Origin: Symbiodinium natans
Lineage: Eukaryota; Sar; Dinophyceae; Suessiales; Symbiodiniaceae
Direction: 5' to 3'
DNA: 63,480 nucleotides
Assembly (NCBI GenBank): GCA_905221605.1
Contig: CAJNDS010000048.1
Location: 182,501-245,980, forward strand
Position numbers and translations under genes: made by a program. Below the pieces are notes generated by a model. The model was not told the origin of the DNA, did no database searches, and was given only the letters and a program-made list of their open reading frames with translations. This document shows positions 31,625-41,544 of the stretch, in pieces (position 1 is the first letter of the stretch; each line of letters opens with the position of its first letter).

Positions 31625-32114
31625 AGCGGTTCAGCCGCTTTTGGTTTAATCAGCGGCTCGGCCGCTTTATGTTGGATCAGCGGCGTAGCCGCTCGCTTGA
31701 ATTCCGACACAGCGGCTCAGCCGCTTTCTGTTAGATCAGCGGCTGAGCCGCTTTGTGCTGTGTCAGCGGCCCAGGATCCGCTTTCTCTTCGATCAGTGGC
31801 CTAGCCGCTTTCTGTTTGACCAGCGGTCCACCGCTTTCTGCTGGCACTGGATCAGCGGCCCGGCCGCTTCTGTTGCGCCAGCTAGCGGCTCAGCCGCTTT
31901 CCGTAAGATGAGTGGTGCAGCCGGTGTCATTTCTGCTGGAGCGGCTCAGCCGCTTTTCGCAGACAAGCGGCTCAGCCGCTTTATGTTGACTCAGCGGCTC
32001 AGCCGCTTTATGTTGACTCAGCGGCTCAGCCGCTTTATGTTGACTCAGCGGCCCAGCCGCTCTGTGTTTTGAGCGGCTCAGCCGCCTTATGTCGACTCAG
32101 CGGCCCAGCCGCTT
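31625..32114. repeat. Array of ~18 short hairpins, core AGCGGCTCAGCCGCT
   Basis: The 15-base palindrome AGCGGC-TCA-GCCGCT and variants recur about 18 times. Spacing is irregular at first and then a regular 27 bp at the 3' end (unit ends with TTATGTTGACTC). Compensating loop variants (CTC, CTG, CCC) keep the GCGGC/GCCGC stems. It encodes nothing; the 105-codon open frame is a translation of the repeat. Degenerate copies recur at 34,945-35,020 (CAGCGGCTTTGCCGCT). It is specific to the gene island and may be a protein-binding or subterminal transposon array. Confidence 0.9.
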
Positions 32115-32133
32115 AAATCGGATGCTGCAGCGG

Positions 32134-32155
32134 CCCCCCCCCCCCCCCCCCCCCC
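32134..32155 (+). repeat. Poly-C tract ending the hairpin array
   Basis: About 22 C directly after CAGCGG, the half-site of an incomplete last hairpin. Confidence 0.85.
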
Positions 32156-32276
32156 GCCCCTTTGTTTAAATTGAAAATGATGAACTCAGACTCCATGCTG
32201 CTGATAGCCACGACCGGCAGAATTTTGGTTGACAGTGCCCCATATCTCGGTCAGCCCTTAGCTGGACGCGGGTGCA

Positions 32277-32507
32277 ATGGAGAGAGGTCGCTCCCGCTCG
32301 AGATCCCCGACGACAGAGTGGCGTTGGGCGTGGCAAACCGATGGTACCTCCTGGTGGTGGCAATGGTTCCGGGCCGGCAAACAGTGGCTTGCAGCGAAGA
32401 AAGATGAGAAGAATGAAGACAAGATGCCGACGGAGACAGGCCAGCAAGGTAGCTTGACATCATCAAGCTCTCCGGCACGGAAGCGGAAGCGATCTTCAAC
32501 CCCATGA
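32277..32507 (+). CDS. Small RS/Trp-rich basic protein (76 aa)
   Basis: The start ATG 32,277 follows the hairpin array by about 160 bp. The protein opens with MERGRSRSRSPTTEWRWAWQ, then TDGTSWWWQWFRAGKQW (nine Trp in the first 37 residues), a Lys/Glu/Asp stretch and a basic end PARKRKRSSTP that could be a nuclear localisation signal. RS dipeptides suggest a nuclear RNA- or protein-binding role. It shares the RSRSP opening with the next gene (33,276), so the two may be related. No family is known to me; it could also be a broken copy of a longer gene. Confidence 0.4.
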   Translation: MERGRSRSRSPTTEWRWAWQTDGTSWWWQWFRAGKQWLAAKKDEKNEDKMPTETGQQGSLTSSSSPARKRKRSSTP

Positions 32508-33275
32508 TCGACACCAGGGAAGGCACATAATTCAATTATTGCAAGATGTTTTGCAGCCATGACAATCACTGCCTGGCTGCCGGCTTAGCTGTACCAAGTA
32601 CTACTTTGCCCCTGGAATGAGACTGATGAGATGATAGCTCCTCAAGGGCTATTGTCGCGATCTTGGCACTTGCAGCGTGAGAGCAAAAAGTGGGTGGAGG
32701 CCTTGTCTCCAAGTCCGCTCCCCAAGCCTGTGTACAACATTTAAATTCATGCTGAGTGCGACGAGGCAATACGTTTAGGTTACGGAAGCCTGCCGCCGCA
32801 CGTTTGCAAGATTGGGCTGTAGTCCAGGTGCCAGTTCACGACAAAGTAAGACAGCGGCAGATAATTAATGCTTTGGGCTTAACCTAATAGCCTAGTGATG
32901 AGTCACAGTCAGGACCTGACTAGACTTGAGTGTAGAACAAGCCTGGCCTTGGCCTTGAGGTTGAGAAAACTTAGTAGGTTGAGAAGGTAGTGCTCTATTC
33001 CTTGTCGCTAGGTGGCTGTTGCGGGCTTAGCTGCAAGACGCAGTTGGTGCTATAATATTCAATGAATACTCTAAGCCTATACCAAATACTAATTACAGAG
33101 CAGGATATTAAAGTAATGGCTGCCATACCTTCACTCTACCTTGAACCGCAAACCCTAAACCCTAAGGACCTAAGACCCTAAACTAGACTTAAGTCGGATC
33201 AGTTACGTCTCAGTGACTGTACGTGTAGTGTCACTGGTAGCAGCAGCGGTCTGTGCCGCTCGGCATCCTTGCGCC
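32508..33275. other. Intergenic stretch, no clear gene
   Basis: The sequence is mixed, with direct repeats of the AGTAGGTTGAGAA type and the island's only telomere-like units near 33,152-33,166. No convincing open frame on either strand. Confidence 0.5.
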
Positions 33276-34162
33276 ATGGGCGAGCGACGACGCGTCCGCC
33301 GCGAGCCGTCCAGGACGCCGCCGCGCCGCGGCCGCTCCAGGTCCAGGTCGCCGCAGCGTGGCAGTGGCAGCGGCGGCATCACTGTCACCGAGCCCAGGAA
33401 GATCCTCTGGGCGCTGTGCCCGCGACAATCTGAGTGTGGCGACAAGCGGTACTTCGGCCCCTACATGGATGTGGAGCAGGCCAGGACCGCGGTCACCCAA
33501 CACCTCCAGAGCAAGCACGAGGCCTTCGCTGATGCTGGGGACGCGGAGGCCGCGTACGCTCAGAGCAAAAAGGCCAACATGTATATTTGGTCCGCCCAAG
33601 ACCAGCCGGACGGCAAACCCATCCGCGTGAAAAACAGGACGGGGTACCTGGAGGTCATGGGCCAGCCTGCAGCCCCTTCCACGCCACCAGCCAACACAAG
33701 CGGAGCGCCGCCGTCAACAGCAAGCACCGGGAGCGGATCAGTAGCGTCCGCAGCACCAGCCACGGCACCACCAGCCCCGGCACAAGCAGCCCCGCCGCCA
33801 CCAGCCCCTGCACACCGCCGGGCACCACGGGCACGCCAGCGGGCACGCCAGTCCCAGGTTTTGGCGCGCCAGCCCCAGTGTGGGATGGCCAAGCAGCGCT
33901 GGATGCCACCGCCCTGGCTGCCTGCGCCGGGAGGATGACGGTTGGGGCGCCGCTCCGCCCCATCGTCGGTCTGGGGCGAGCGGCGCCCCAGACGATGTTG
34001 CAACTGTTGATGAGAGCGGCGGCGACGATGTCTCGATCGGCAAGCGCGCTGAGGGTGAGCAGCCGCATAATGAGACAAGCTTCGCAATCCTTCGACGATG
34101 AAGCGTCGAACATGGAAGCCATGCTCATGGAGCTCGAAGGCGTGCTTCCGCCGCCTGCGTGA
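33276..34162 (+). CDS. RS-domain protein with Cys/His segment; reading frame shifts in the Pro/Ala-rich middle
   Basis: The product is unknown. ATG 33,276 has a GCGCC context like the other island genes. The N-terminus is MGERRRVRREPSRTPPRRGR followed by SRSRSPQRGSG. Residues ~45-95 hold LCPRQSECGDKRYFGPYM and, further on, AVTQHLQSKHE, a C-x6-C...H-x4-H arrangement like a divergent zinc finger. A Pro/Ala-rich linker follows. In this frame it ends at 33,938 (221 residues), but a frame shifted by two carries a better C-terminus (PVWDGQAALDATALAACAGR.. SFDDEASNMEAMLMELEGVL) to a stop at 34,162. Either a small intron or a frameshift lies between about 33,700 and 33,900. The position is not resolved. 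Confidence 0.45.
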
Positions 34163-35240
34163 GCATGCCGGGCTGGGAGACTCGTGGTTATAAATAATAA
34201 TATAGAAAATTAGTCAGTGCCAAGCAGCAGCCTGCTTTCGTTATGTCAGCCCAATTTCGCATTAGGCCTACGCGGCACTCCTGCTTCCAGTCTCCTGGGC
34301 CCTAGTCTTCTCGTTTTGACGGCAGCATGCACATGGGACCTCTGTTTCAGTCAGACGCAGACAGTGCTGTTTCTTAGTTCCATAATATATCAGTATTCGT
34401 CGTCTGTCGGTTGGCACTAGACTATAACAATAATAACCATTGTTTGGTGCTATTATTATATATATCAAAACTACGAATGATATCATTGTCATCCTGCTTA
34501 TGTACGATCAAAGTCTGCGTTTGACTAATAACAAGTAGTAAGAATATTGTACTACTGTTACACAATAAATTTAATCTACTTGCCATGTACTTAATGTTGC
34601 GATGGAGTCCGGGTTCGGGGACCCAGTTGTGCGGCTATAAGCTGCCTTTTCACTGCAGTGCCCTCCGGGTCTCACGCAGCCAACTTCTTTCGCGGCCTGG
34701 TGCAGGATCGACTCAGTGCCATGCTGAGTCAGACGCCCCTAGTATGTTCCATGACTAATTAAAATATTCGGGCAAGTGATGGCTCTATAATACTTAACTC
34801 CAATGCCAAGTAAGGACTGTCACACACGGGCGAAGCATCGATCCCGCCATGGCCGTTGACGCTAAACCTGCACTGGAGTCTGAGTGCTGACCTGTGAAAA
34901 GAACGGGGTGAGTCAAGTGTTCGGTGTTCCTCTGCTCGCATTCAGCGGTTATGACGGTTATGACTCATTCAGTGGCTGTGGCACTTTTCTGCTCGCGTTC
35001 AGCGGCTTTGCCGCTTCTGTTCAGCATCATGCGTGGATGGACCTGCCATCGCGCCATCACATTCTCCACGACTTGTCGCAAGACACAAGGCTCCGGAGCA
35101 ACATGTGGCGTCCCAGTACAATTCACATTGCATATACTGTTTATGGGTTGTTACATACTGTTAATATTCAGTATGGCAATCAGTAATTCAGTATGAAATT
35201 ACTCGACTTAATATTGCGAGCCTGGTTGTCACTTCCAGCC
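34163..35240. other. Intergenic region with degenerate hairpins and promoter-type motif
   Basis: AT-rich DNA with no convincing gene. At 34,945-35,020 there are degenerate AGCGG..CCGCT copies. At its 3' end CATACTG (35,154-35,160) and CAGTATG (35,169-35,175) form an inverted pair with an 8-bp spacer, and a second CAGTATG lies at 35,189-35,195, all within 90 bp of the next start codon. Confidence 0.6.
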
Positions 35241-38200
35241 ATGAAGCGCCGCGCTGAAGCTGCGTATGGCTCCTCGCCGCCCCGTCGTGCCAGGCAGATG
35301 CATGACGCATATTCCGAGTCCACGTCCGCTGCCTCCTCGAGTCGCTCGAGACCGTCCACCAGCCCTCCGACAAGGTCGGTGCCTGCAGTGCCCTCGAGTT
35401 GGACAGGGCGTGCCCAAGCGAAAGCCGCGGCCAAGGCTTCGACCAAAGCCAAGCCGAAAGCCAAGCCCAAAGGCAGGCCCAAGGGCGTGCCTAAAGGAAG
35501 GGCGAGACCGGCCGTGAAGGCCATGGCCAAGAGGCGTGGTCGACCCAGGTTGAGTGGAGATCCGGTTCCTGCTCCGTCCGCAGCCGGAGCTTGGCCTCGG
35601 TGCCATGAGGTCTACGACCCGACATGTGCCAGATGCATCTTCGGCAGGCGCAAGGGCACGTGGCAGAAGATTCACGGCAGCTTCACCCGGCGGACTGCGT
35701 CAGGGTGTCTCGTGCAAGCCTGTTGGCTGCAGGAGCGCCCAGCTCGTCTGGGCCAGCGATGGGGCATCGGCTGTGGCGTGTGTGCACACTTGGTTCAGCG
35801 TGCCTCCTCTCTTCGAGACAACGGCATAGGGCACCTGCGTCGCAGGTGGACTACGAAGTGGGCCCGCTTCGAAATCTCCAGCGTGCACTGCATGCAGGCA
35901 TCTTGCCTCCAGCTCCACGCCCAGTCTGCAATCCACCTCACAGCCCTCAAGGCGATGCAGCTGCCCGATGTCAGCTTGTCGCAATTGGTCTGTCATGACC
36001 CGAGCGACACGAGTCTCCTCGTGGGCGCAGTGCCCCAGCTGCACGACTGGGTTCGTGCGTGGAGAACTGTTCGCAGTCCAATCAGCTTCCTCAAGCATGA
36101 GAAGACGGAGGCCTATGTGACCTGCAAGCGTGGGGATGCGAGGCACCTGACCCGCACGGCCATAAAGGACATGGTGGAAATCATGGTGGAAGTGGTCAGG
36201 GAGACCAAACGCCGCATCCTGGCGACGGCCGACCACGCGTCCATCAGCCTGGACGACGAGGCTCCCTACCGTGTGGTGCGGTATCGCTGTGCCAGGCAGA
36301 AGATCGACACGGATGCAGCGGACTCCATGGCGGCGCCGTGGCTGGCTGACGGCGATGGTGTTCTCTCCGTTTTGAGGAACGCAGGCCAGGCCCCGTCAAC
36401 AGAAGCTTTGGATGAGGATTATTCCAAGAAGATCTGTCTCAGCATACAGACGGCCTTGCAGCGCCTCGCAACCCCCATGGGAAAGGGCCAGCAGCCGGAC
36501 GTGGATGTAATGCAAAGATTCAAGGAGGTGCTGTCGTCCTACAGTTCTGATGGGGGTCGACCAATGCGCAAATGTGGGAAGCTTCTGCAGCAAGGCTACC
36601 CCAGATTGGTCCTGTGCCTCCTTGACAAGGCGCACAACGTTAGGCGTGCGTCATTGCCGATTACGATGGAGGAGAACTTTAAGAGCTGGTGGCACGCCGT
36701 CTGGGGCTCCAAACACTCCTTGATCCCAGATCTGCAAAATTCCTCGGAGTGGCGGATGCGATTCCACGTTCTGCAACAGGCTGTTCTCAAGGCGAGCGGG
36801 AACATGGCAGGCCAGGCCCAAGGAGCCTCAGAGCACAACAATTTGGCAGCGGCAATCAAGACGCTCAGCTTCGCCAAACAAAGGTTCGACTCCTTTTCAA
36901 GCCCGCAAGGGAAGTTCATTGCCCTTCTGCTGCCCGTGGCTCTGCTGCTTGCTGCGCAGAGCATGGACCATCGCTTGGACGGCCGGGTCCGCCATCGATG
37001 TCGCGAGATGTTGGAGCGCCTCACTGGCGAGAACATCTTGCTTGCGGGGCTCGCGGCCGATTTCGGCGCGGAGGTTCTGCGCTTTGTGCGACACTTCGAT
37101 GTCAGGGACCCGGACATCGCTGCAACGTTGCGTCTTCGGGACGACTTCGTCTGCCGCCTACGCAGGCTTTTCAGTGAGGGGCGCATCTTGCTGGAGCCTG
37201 AGCCTGACGGCAGCATCCTGCCCGAGACGTTCACGCACATGGGCGTGCGAACTGCTATGGCAGCGGCTCCCATTCAATATGGCGACCGCATGCATTGCCT
37301 ATGGGGGCCCACGGACAAAGCCAAGTGCAAGGAGATTATGTCTGGCCTACATGTGGTGGTTGACGCTGTCATCTCCAGATGTTATTCAGACATGTCCGAG
37401 CCGGACTTGCACATGGCGTTTGCCTTGTTCGACCTCCCTCTGTGGCAGCAGTTCAAGGTCCAGGCCGACGACGACCCCGGCACATGGGGGGACAATGTCG
37501 CATCCATGAAGCGACGGGCGGCCAGGCTGGCGCGGGCCTTGGGTCTGGACAGCCATGTGCTGTGGCAGGAGACGTCAGCAGCGGTGCATGCCTTCTTGGA
37601 AGACGAGGCTGCCGTCTCCAATGCGTGCGAGAAGCAGGACTCACGCCCTTGCTGGCGTCGTGTTTTGCGGGGCGAGCAACTGCCGGGCTGCCAGAGTCGA
37701 TTTCAGGTCCTGCAGGAGGCGGTGGCTTTTTACGTGAGTGTGCAAGATGGGGAGTGTTCCGTGGAGAGGGACCTTGCCCAGCTCAGAGAGCTCCTGAAGC
37801 ACCACGAGGCCTCCTTGGACGAGCGTGGCGTTTGTGCTGCAATGCTCCTCGAGCTTCGTCTCGACGGGCCCCGGCAGGAGTCCGATCTTGCTTTGCGGCT
37901 CTCCGGTGAGGAAGTTGCCCAGGATGCCGAAGCTGCTTTGTTGGACCCGTTCGCTCTGGCGGACAAAGCCGTCTTGAAGATGACCAGCTTCACCCGACGA
38001 TGCGCCCAACTTTGGATACAGCATCATGGGCGACGCTTTCGCTGCTACAAGGAGCGTGCCGACAAAGGCCAGACACGAGTTAAACGCCAGGGTACCATGG
38101 CTTCCGTGTTCCGCGGCCAAGTTAAGGCCAGCAACGCATTGGCCTCCATGCAGCGCCCGCCTGCAGGCAACAGCGCCACCGTGGTGCCGGGCATGCGACT

Positions 38201-38606
38201 TAGCAGCTTTGCTCAGCGTTCCAGCGAGAGACTCCGGCAGAATGGTCGATGGAATGCAGAGTTGGAGAAGTTCCAGAAGCTGACGGAGTCCAAGAACGCG
38301 GAGAGGGCCCAGGAGCGTGCCAGGCAGCTGGCACGGCAGCCGCCGCTGATGCCGCCTCTGCGGGTAGGCAGGGTTTTCAAGAAGGGGCCTTGCATCCAAC
38401 TGCAGCGCCAGACGGTGGTGGCTGATCTCTCCACGGAATGCAACGCCGCCGAAGCTTTCCCCGGTTGCCGCTACAAGCGCTGCCAGGGCAACATCAGTTA
38501 CGAAGACTTTCAGAGGACGTCCATCTTGGCGGTCGACGATGCGGTGGCCGTTGAGCAAGGCCGTGCTGGGCGCACGGATGCCATCATAAGAGATTGTTTA
38601 TTGTAA
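35241..38606 (+). CDS. Candidate DDE/hAT-like transposase, 1,121 aa, intronless
   Basis: ATG 35,241 (context CAGCC) is preferred over ATG 35,193, which lies in the CAGTATG motif. Residues 1-110 are disordered and basic, with RSRPSTSPP-type and KAKPKAKPKGRPKGVP repeats. Residues ~118-180 hold CHEVYDPTCARC and GIGCGVCAHL, Cys-rich motifs like a zinc-binding or BED-type finger. Further on come SISLDDEAPYRVVRY (~334-346, possible first Asp), LCLLDKAHNVRR (Asp ~462, possible second Asp) and ECSVERDLAQL..LLELRLDG (Glu ~842), which resembles the hAT C-terminal region. This is consistent with a cut-and-paste transposase of RNase H fold acting in the nucleus. The catalytic assignment is inference. The C-terminus is basic and Arg/Gln-rich. 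An alternative is a non-enzymatic DNA-binding protein of the same element. Confidence 0.5.
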   Translation: MKRRAEAAYGSSPPRRARQMHDAYSESTSAASSSRSRPSTSPPTRSVPAVPSSWTGRAQAKAAAKASTKAKPKAKPKGRPKGVPKGRARPAVKAMAKRRGRPRLSGDPVPAPSAAGAWPRCHEVYDPTCARCIFGRRKGTWQKIHGSFTRRTASGCLVQACWLQERPARLGQRWGIGCGVCAHLVQRASSLRDNGIGHLRRRWTTKWARFEISSVHCMQASCLQLHAQSAIHLTALKAMQLPDVSLSQLVCHDPSDTSLLVGAVPQLHDWVRAWRTVRSPISFLKHEKTEAYVTCKRGDARHLTRTAIKDMVEIMVEVVRETKRRILATADHASISLDDEAPYRVVRYRCARQKIDTDAADSMAAPWLADGDGVLSVLRNAGQAPSTEALDEDYSKKICLSIQTALQRLATPMGKGQQPDVDVMQRFKEVLSSYSSDGGRPMRKCGKLLQQGYPRLVLCLLDKAHNVRRASLPITMEENFKSWWHAVWGSKHSLIPDLQNSSEWRMRFHVLQQAVLKASGNMAGQAQGASEHNNLAAAIKTLSFAKQRFDSFSSPQGKFIALLLPVALLLAAQSMDHRLDGRVRHRCREMLERLTGENILLAGLAADFGAEVLRFVRHFDVRDPDIAATLRLRDDFVCRLRRLFSEGRILLEPEPDGSILPETFTHMGVRTAMAAAPIQYGDRMHCLWGPTDKAKCKEIMSGLHVVVDAVISRCYSDMSEPDLHMAFALFDLPLWQQFKVQADDDPGTWGDNVASMKRRAARLARALGLDSHVLWQETSAAVHAFLEDEAAVSNACEKQDSRPCWRRVLRGEQLPGCQSRFQVLQEAVAFYVSVQDGECSVERDLAQLRELLKHHEASLDERGVCAAMLLELRLDGPRQESDLALRLSGEEVAQDAEAALLDPFALADKAVLKMTSFTRRCAQLWIQHHGRRFRCYKERADKGQTRVKRQGTMASVFRGQVKASNALASMQRPPAGNSATVVPGMRLSSFAQRSSERLRQNGRWNAELEKFQKLTESKNAERAQERARQLARQPPLMPPLRVGRVFKKGPCIQLQRQTVVADLSTECNAAEAFPGCRYKRCQGNISYEDFQRTSILAVDDAVAVEQGRAGRTDAIIRDCLL

Positions 38607-38669
38607 CACTTTGCATGCTTATTAGTAGTCTTGCGTCTTAAATCTTTCTTTTTAATCACCTGCCTGGCC

Positions 38670-39135
38670 ATGAACTACGACGAGGTCTTCGAAGCTCACC
38701 TGGTTGCTGGGCCTTGTTGCCCTGGGCAAAGGGATCGCCAGCATTGCTCACTGGAAAACCCGCAATCGCTGCCGGCACATCAGGGACTATGATGCTGCCC
38801 ACAAATTGGTTCCCGCCGGCATCTTTCTTTCTGCGGAGTTTCGCCACGGCCATGGCGCTGTTGCACGCTGGCTGGCCAGGATCGTCGCCCTGCCAGAGTC
38901 CCGCTGGAGGATCTGCGACATGGAGGCGGAGGCGGATTGGCTGGTGACTGACAGCTTGAGCTTGTGTAAGTTCCTGGCCGCTGTGAGACGGCTGGCGCGC
39001 CACGACTCGGAGCTCACTTGTGAGGGGAGCAACTGGAAACTGGGGCCGACAGGCCAGCTTCCAAACAAGCCTGGCGCGAAGCGCCGAGCTGCTCCGGTTT
39101 TCGAGGGGGATGCAGCAGAAGCAGAGAGCGACTGA
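38670..39135 (+). CDS. Small unknown protein, probable frameshift or splice near its start
   Basis: ATG 38,670 (GGCC context, 64 bp after the transposase stop) reads MNYDEVFEAHL. The long frame, open from about 38,704 to the stop at 39,135, reads LGLVALGKGIASIAHWKTRN, then AEFRHGHGAVARWLARIVAL, PESRWRICDMEAEADWL and a basic tail. Moving from one frame to the other needs a one-base shift near 38,700. A sequence error, a programmed or real frameshift, or another upstream exon are all possible. The ~143 residues are mixed and protein-like, with no known domain. Confidence 0.4.
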
Positions 39136-39255
39136 GTCCTAGGCTGCCTGCTGCGGGGTTTAGAGCTGACGGGGAAACTGGGGGAAGCAGATCCAGCACC
39201 ACAACTCGCCTGATCCTGGCGTGTCAAAACTGTTTCAGGCTTTCCGGCTTTCCAG

Positions 39256-39450
39256 ACCGTATTGTGTGGGAACTGGTATCATAGAATACGGGGGCAGATT
39301 TTCGAAAATCTGCCCCCGTATTGCGTGTGAGCCCGTGTCATGGAATACACTGTCAATTATGTCCTGCCTCTTGGACCGTATTGCATGTTACGTAATCACT
39401 TCCAATACGGGGGCAGATTTTCGCAAATCCGCCCCCGTATTCCATGTTAG
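39256..39450. promoter_or_regulatory. Four ~59-bp periodic units with two 38-bp palindromes
   Basis: CCGTATTG(T/C)(G/A)TGT recurs at about 39,258, 39,316, 39,376 and 39,435 (58-60 bp apart). A perfect 38-bp palindrome (39,285-39,322, AATACGGGGGCAGATTTTCG and its mirror) and a second copy with one mismatched pair and a one-base-shifted centre (39,404-39,441) occupy alternate units. The array ends 68 bp before the start codon at 39,509. It could be an operator, a replication origin or a nested MITE pair. Its function is inferred. Confidence 0.7.
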
Positions 39451-39508
39451 CGTTTTTTGGCCTTCAGTTCTGAGACCTGCCCTCGATCCTCTTCGCTTGC
39501 TCTGAGCC

Positions 39509-41294
39509 ATGACGGCCGCCAAGCGAAAGCGATCTCCAACTCCAGCTGCGCCAGCGGCGGTCCCGGCAAAGAAAGCAGCCGGCACGGTAGCGCCTCCACC
39601 GCCCCCCCTGCCGAAGCTGGTCCAGGTCGACTTGCCTGCCTGGACCGCGCAGTCCAAGCGCACGGACGCAACGAGCATCATGAAGAAGATCGTTCCGTGG
39701 GTCTCTTGGCAGCAGCCGGTGAGTAGCGGAGCCGAGGGACTTTGCTGGCCCGCAGTCTTGAGCTCAGGTGCTGCAAGAGTTGCCCACACGCCTGGAAGCC
39801 GCCAAGCTCTGTCCCAAGGGCACTGCCCTGAGGGAGATTTCCCCCTTGACCATTGGGGACAACGTGCCGGGCAGCAGCAACATGTGCAACTTCAAGGAGA
39901 TCTGGACGCCTCGCAACGCGGCCACATCACTGAAAGCATCCCGTATGTACGAGGCGGGCGGCAGCCTGTACTGGCTGGACACCAACGTCCAGGCAGCAGC
40001 GGGGGAGCTGGACAGCTTTCTGGCTGAGCCCAGCTGGGAGGATGTCCTGACCTTCGAGCAGGCACACATTCCGGCCCAGGCCAGAAAGGCGGATGGGCGG
40101 CTTTACTTTACGCAGACGTTGACCTGCTACAACCAGCTCCAGCAGTTGGTGCCCCCTGGCGACGGCTTCCCAACAAATCTTTTCATGATGAGTGGCAAAA
40201 TCTACCTCTTCGCCTGGTTCACCGCCATGGCGAGGGCGCTGGCGTCGGCAGACGACGAGCGCCTGCTGCGGTTGCACGAGATGGCGCTCACGGTGACCGT
40301 CAGGGTGCATGTGGAGGCACCCATGGATCAGATGTTGACATGGTCCATGCACGCCAGCGAACTGCTGCGCACGGCTGAGGCCGCGGACACGTTTGTCTTG
40401 TTCGCGAAGAAGGTTCGCAAGTTGACCGCGGACCTTCAGTCTGCGGGCGAGGACACTGCGGACTTGAAGCAGGTCCTGGAGGACCGCAACATCCTCTTCA
40501 ACCGTGCAAAGGCCAACAAGACGATGGTGACAGCTCTGAATGTTGTCATGGGTATGCTGGGCCAGCGCATGGAGAGCGTGCTGCTCTCCGTAGACCGAGA
40601 GTTCGGCTCAGAGGTTTGGACCAGCGGCTACAACAAGCTCATGCGGCTGGGCCAGCTGGCCAGCAAAATCGTTCAGCAGTGTGGCAAAGCCGGCGCAGAC
40701 AGGGATGTCATCCATTTCTGCTTGGAGGTGTCGCTCATGTGTCTCCGGCGCGGCTACCTGGATGCCTCTTTCTTCAAGCTGCCCACGCTGGACAGCAAAG
40801 GCAACGATCGGCCAGGCTGGATCGCTGTGGCGTGCACGAAGTACTTCTTGCTCCAGAGCATCCTGCAGGCAGCGAGGACAGCCGCGGACATGGGGGAGAA
40901 GCAGGAGCCAGCGCTGCGTCGAGACGCCGAGCTTATGGAGAAGCTCTGCAACCCCATCGAGTACGACAACGTCATGCCAGCGGAAGAAGCAGGGGATGCT
41001 GATGCCGCCGAGGGAGACAAGTCAGGCGGTGACCTGACGGAGGGAGATATCGATGCCATGGATGCTCTGGCCGCTGACTGCAGCAAGGGTGGGAAGCTCC
41101 TTGCGTGCTTGGTGCGCGACCTCTTCCAGGGCGAGTACGAAGCCGACCTGAAAACCGTGACCAATGTCTCCAGTCCCTGGGACACGCTGCAGCAGACTGG
41201 AGAGAAAGAGACGAAGCTGGGCAAGGCGCTGAAGGCTGCCATGGCGGCCTGGACCTCAGCCGTTCTCTCCCCCGCGTTCCAAGCATGGCGATGA
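39509..41294 (+). CDS. Unknown 578-residue protein, two exons with a 49-bp intron
   Basis: Exon one, 39,509-39,718, starts in context TGAGCC-ATG: MTAAKRKRSPTPAAPAAVPA (basic, nuclear-localisation-like), a Pro run and VDLPAWTAQSKRTDATSIMK. Donor CCG|GTGAGT and acceptor CTCAG|GTG remove 39,719-39,767 and join WVSWQQP to VLQELPTRLEAAKL without phase change. Exon two runs to 41,294. The remainder is mostly helical: FKEIWTPRNAATSL, GGSLYWLDTNVQAAAGELDS, YNQLQQLVPPGDGFPTNLFM, LRRGYLDASFFKLPTLDSK, and an acidic loop (EEAGDADAAEGDKSGGD) near the end. No catalytic motif or known family is recognised. It lies between transposase and methyltransferase genes and may be a DNA-binding or assembly protein of the element. 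Confidence 0.62.
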
Positions 41295-41379
41295 TCTGAT
41301 TAAGTTACACAGGAGGGGCCGACCGCGAAATAAAAATTTTGAAATTCAGATGTCTGGACTCTGGACATTGACAATGTCT

Positions 41380-41455
41380 TAGCTGTGCATACTGTTTTGT
41401 AGTTTTGCATACTGACAGTTAAGCAGTATAGGAAATGAGAAATCAGTATTGACTG
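41380..41455. promoter_or_regulatory. Intergenic CATACTG/CAGTAT(A/T) cluster
   Basis: CATACTG at 41,388-41,394 and 41,408-41,414, CAGTATA at 41,424-41,430 and CAGTATT at 41,444-41,450: two copies in each orientation spaced 16-20 bp. It lies 94 bp after the previous stop and about 95 bp before ATG 41,545. Confidence 0.6.
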
Positions 41456-41544
41456 CCACCCTCCAGCTCTCACTGAGTGAGGCTCTGAACGACTCGTCCA
41501 AGGCAGGGTTCACTGCGTCCAGCAGCGTCGGCAACGCTGCACCG

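Noticed and set aside
31755-32072. 105-codon frame with repeated RLSRFMLTQ
   Set aside because: It is the translation of the hairpin array with its 27-bp period; loop variation preserves the palindrome, not the peptide.
31625-32114. CRISPR-like array
   Set aside because: Units are palindromes with short, related spacers and irregular spacing; there are no unique spacers and the genome is eukaryotic.
35229-38558. Long minus-strand frames under the transposase (up to 305 codons)
   Set aside because: Antisense shadows of a GC-rich coding region; no domain and no promoter or splice context.
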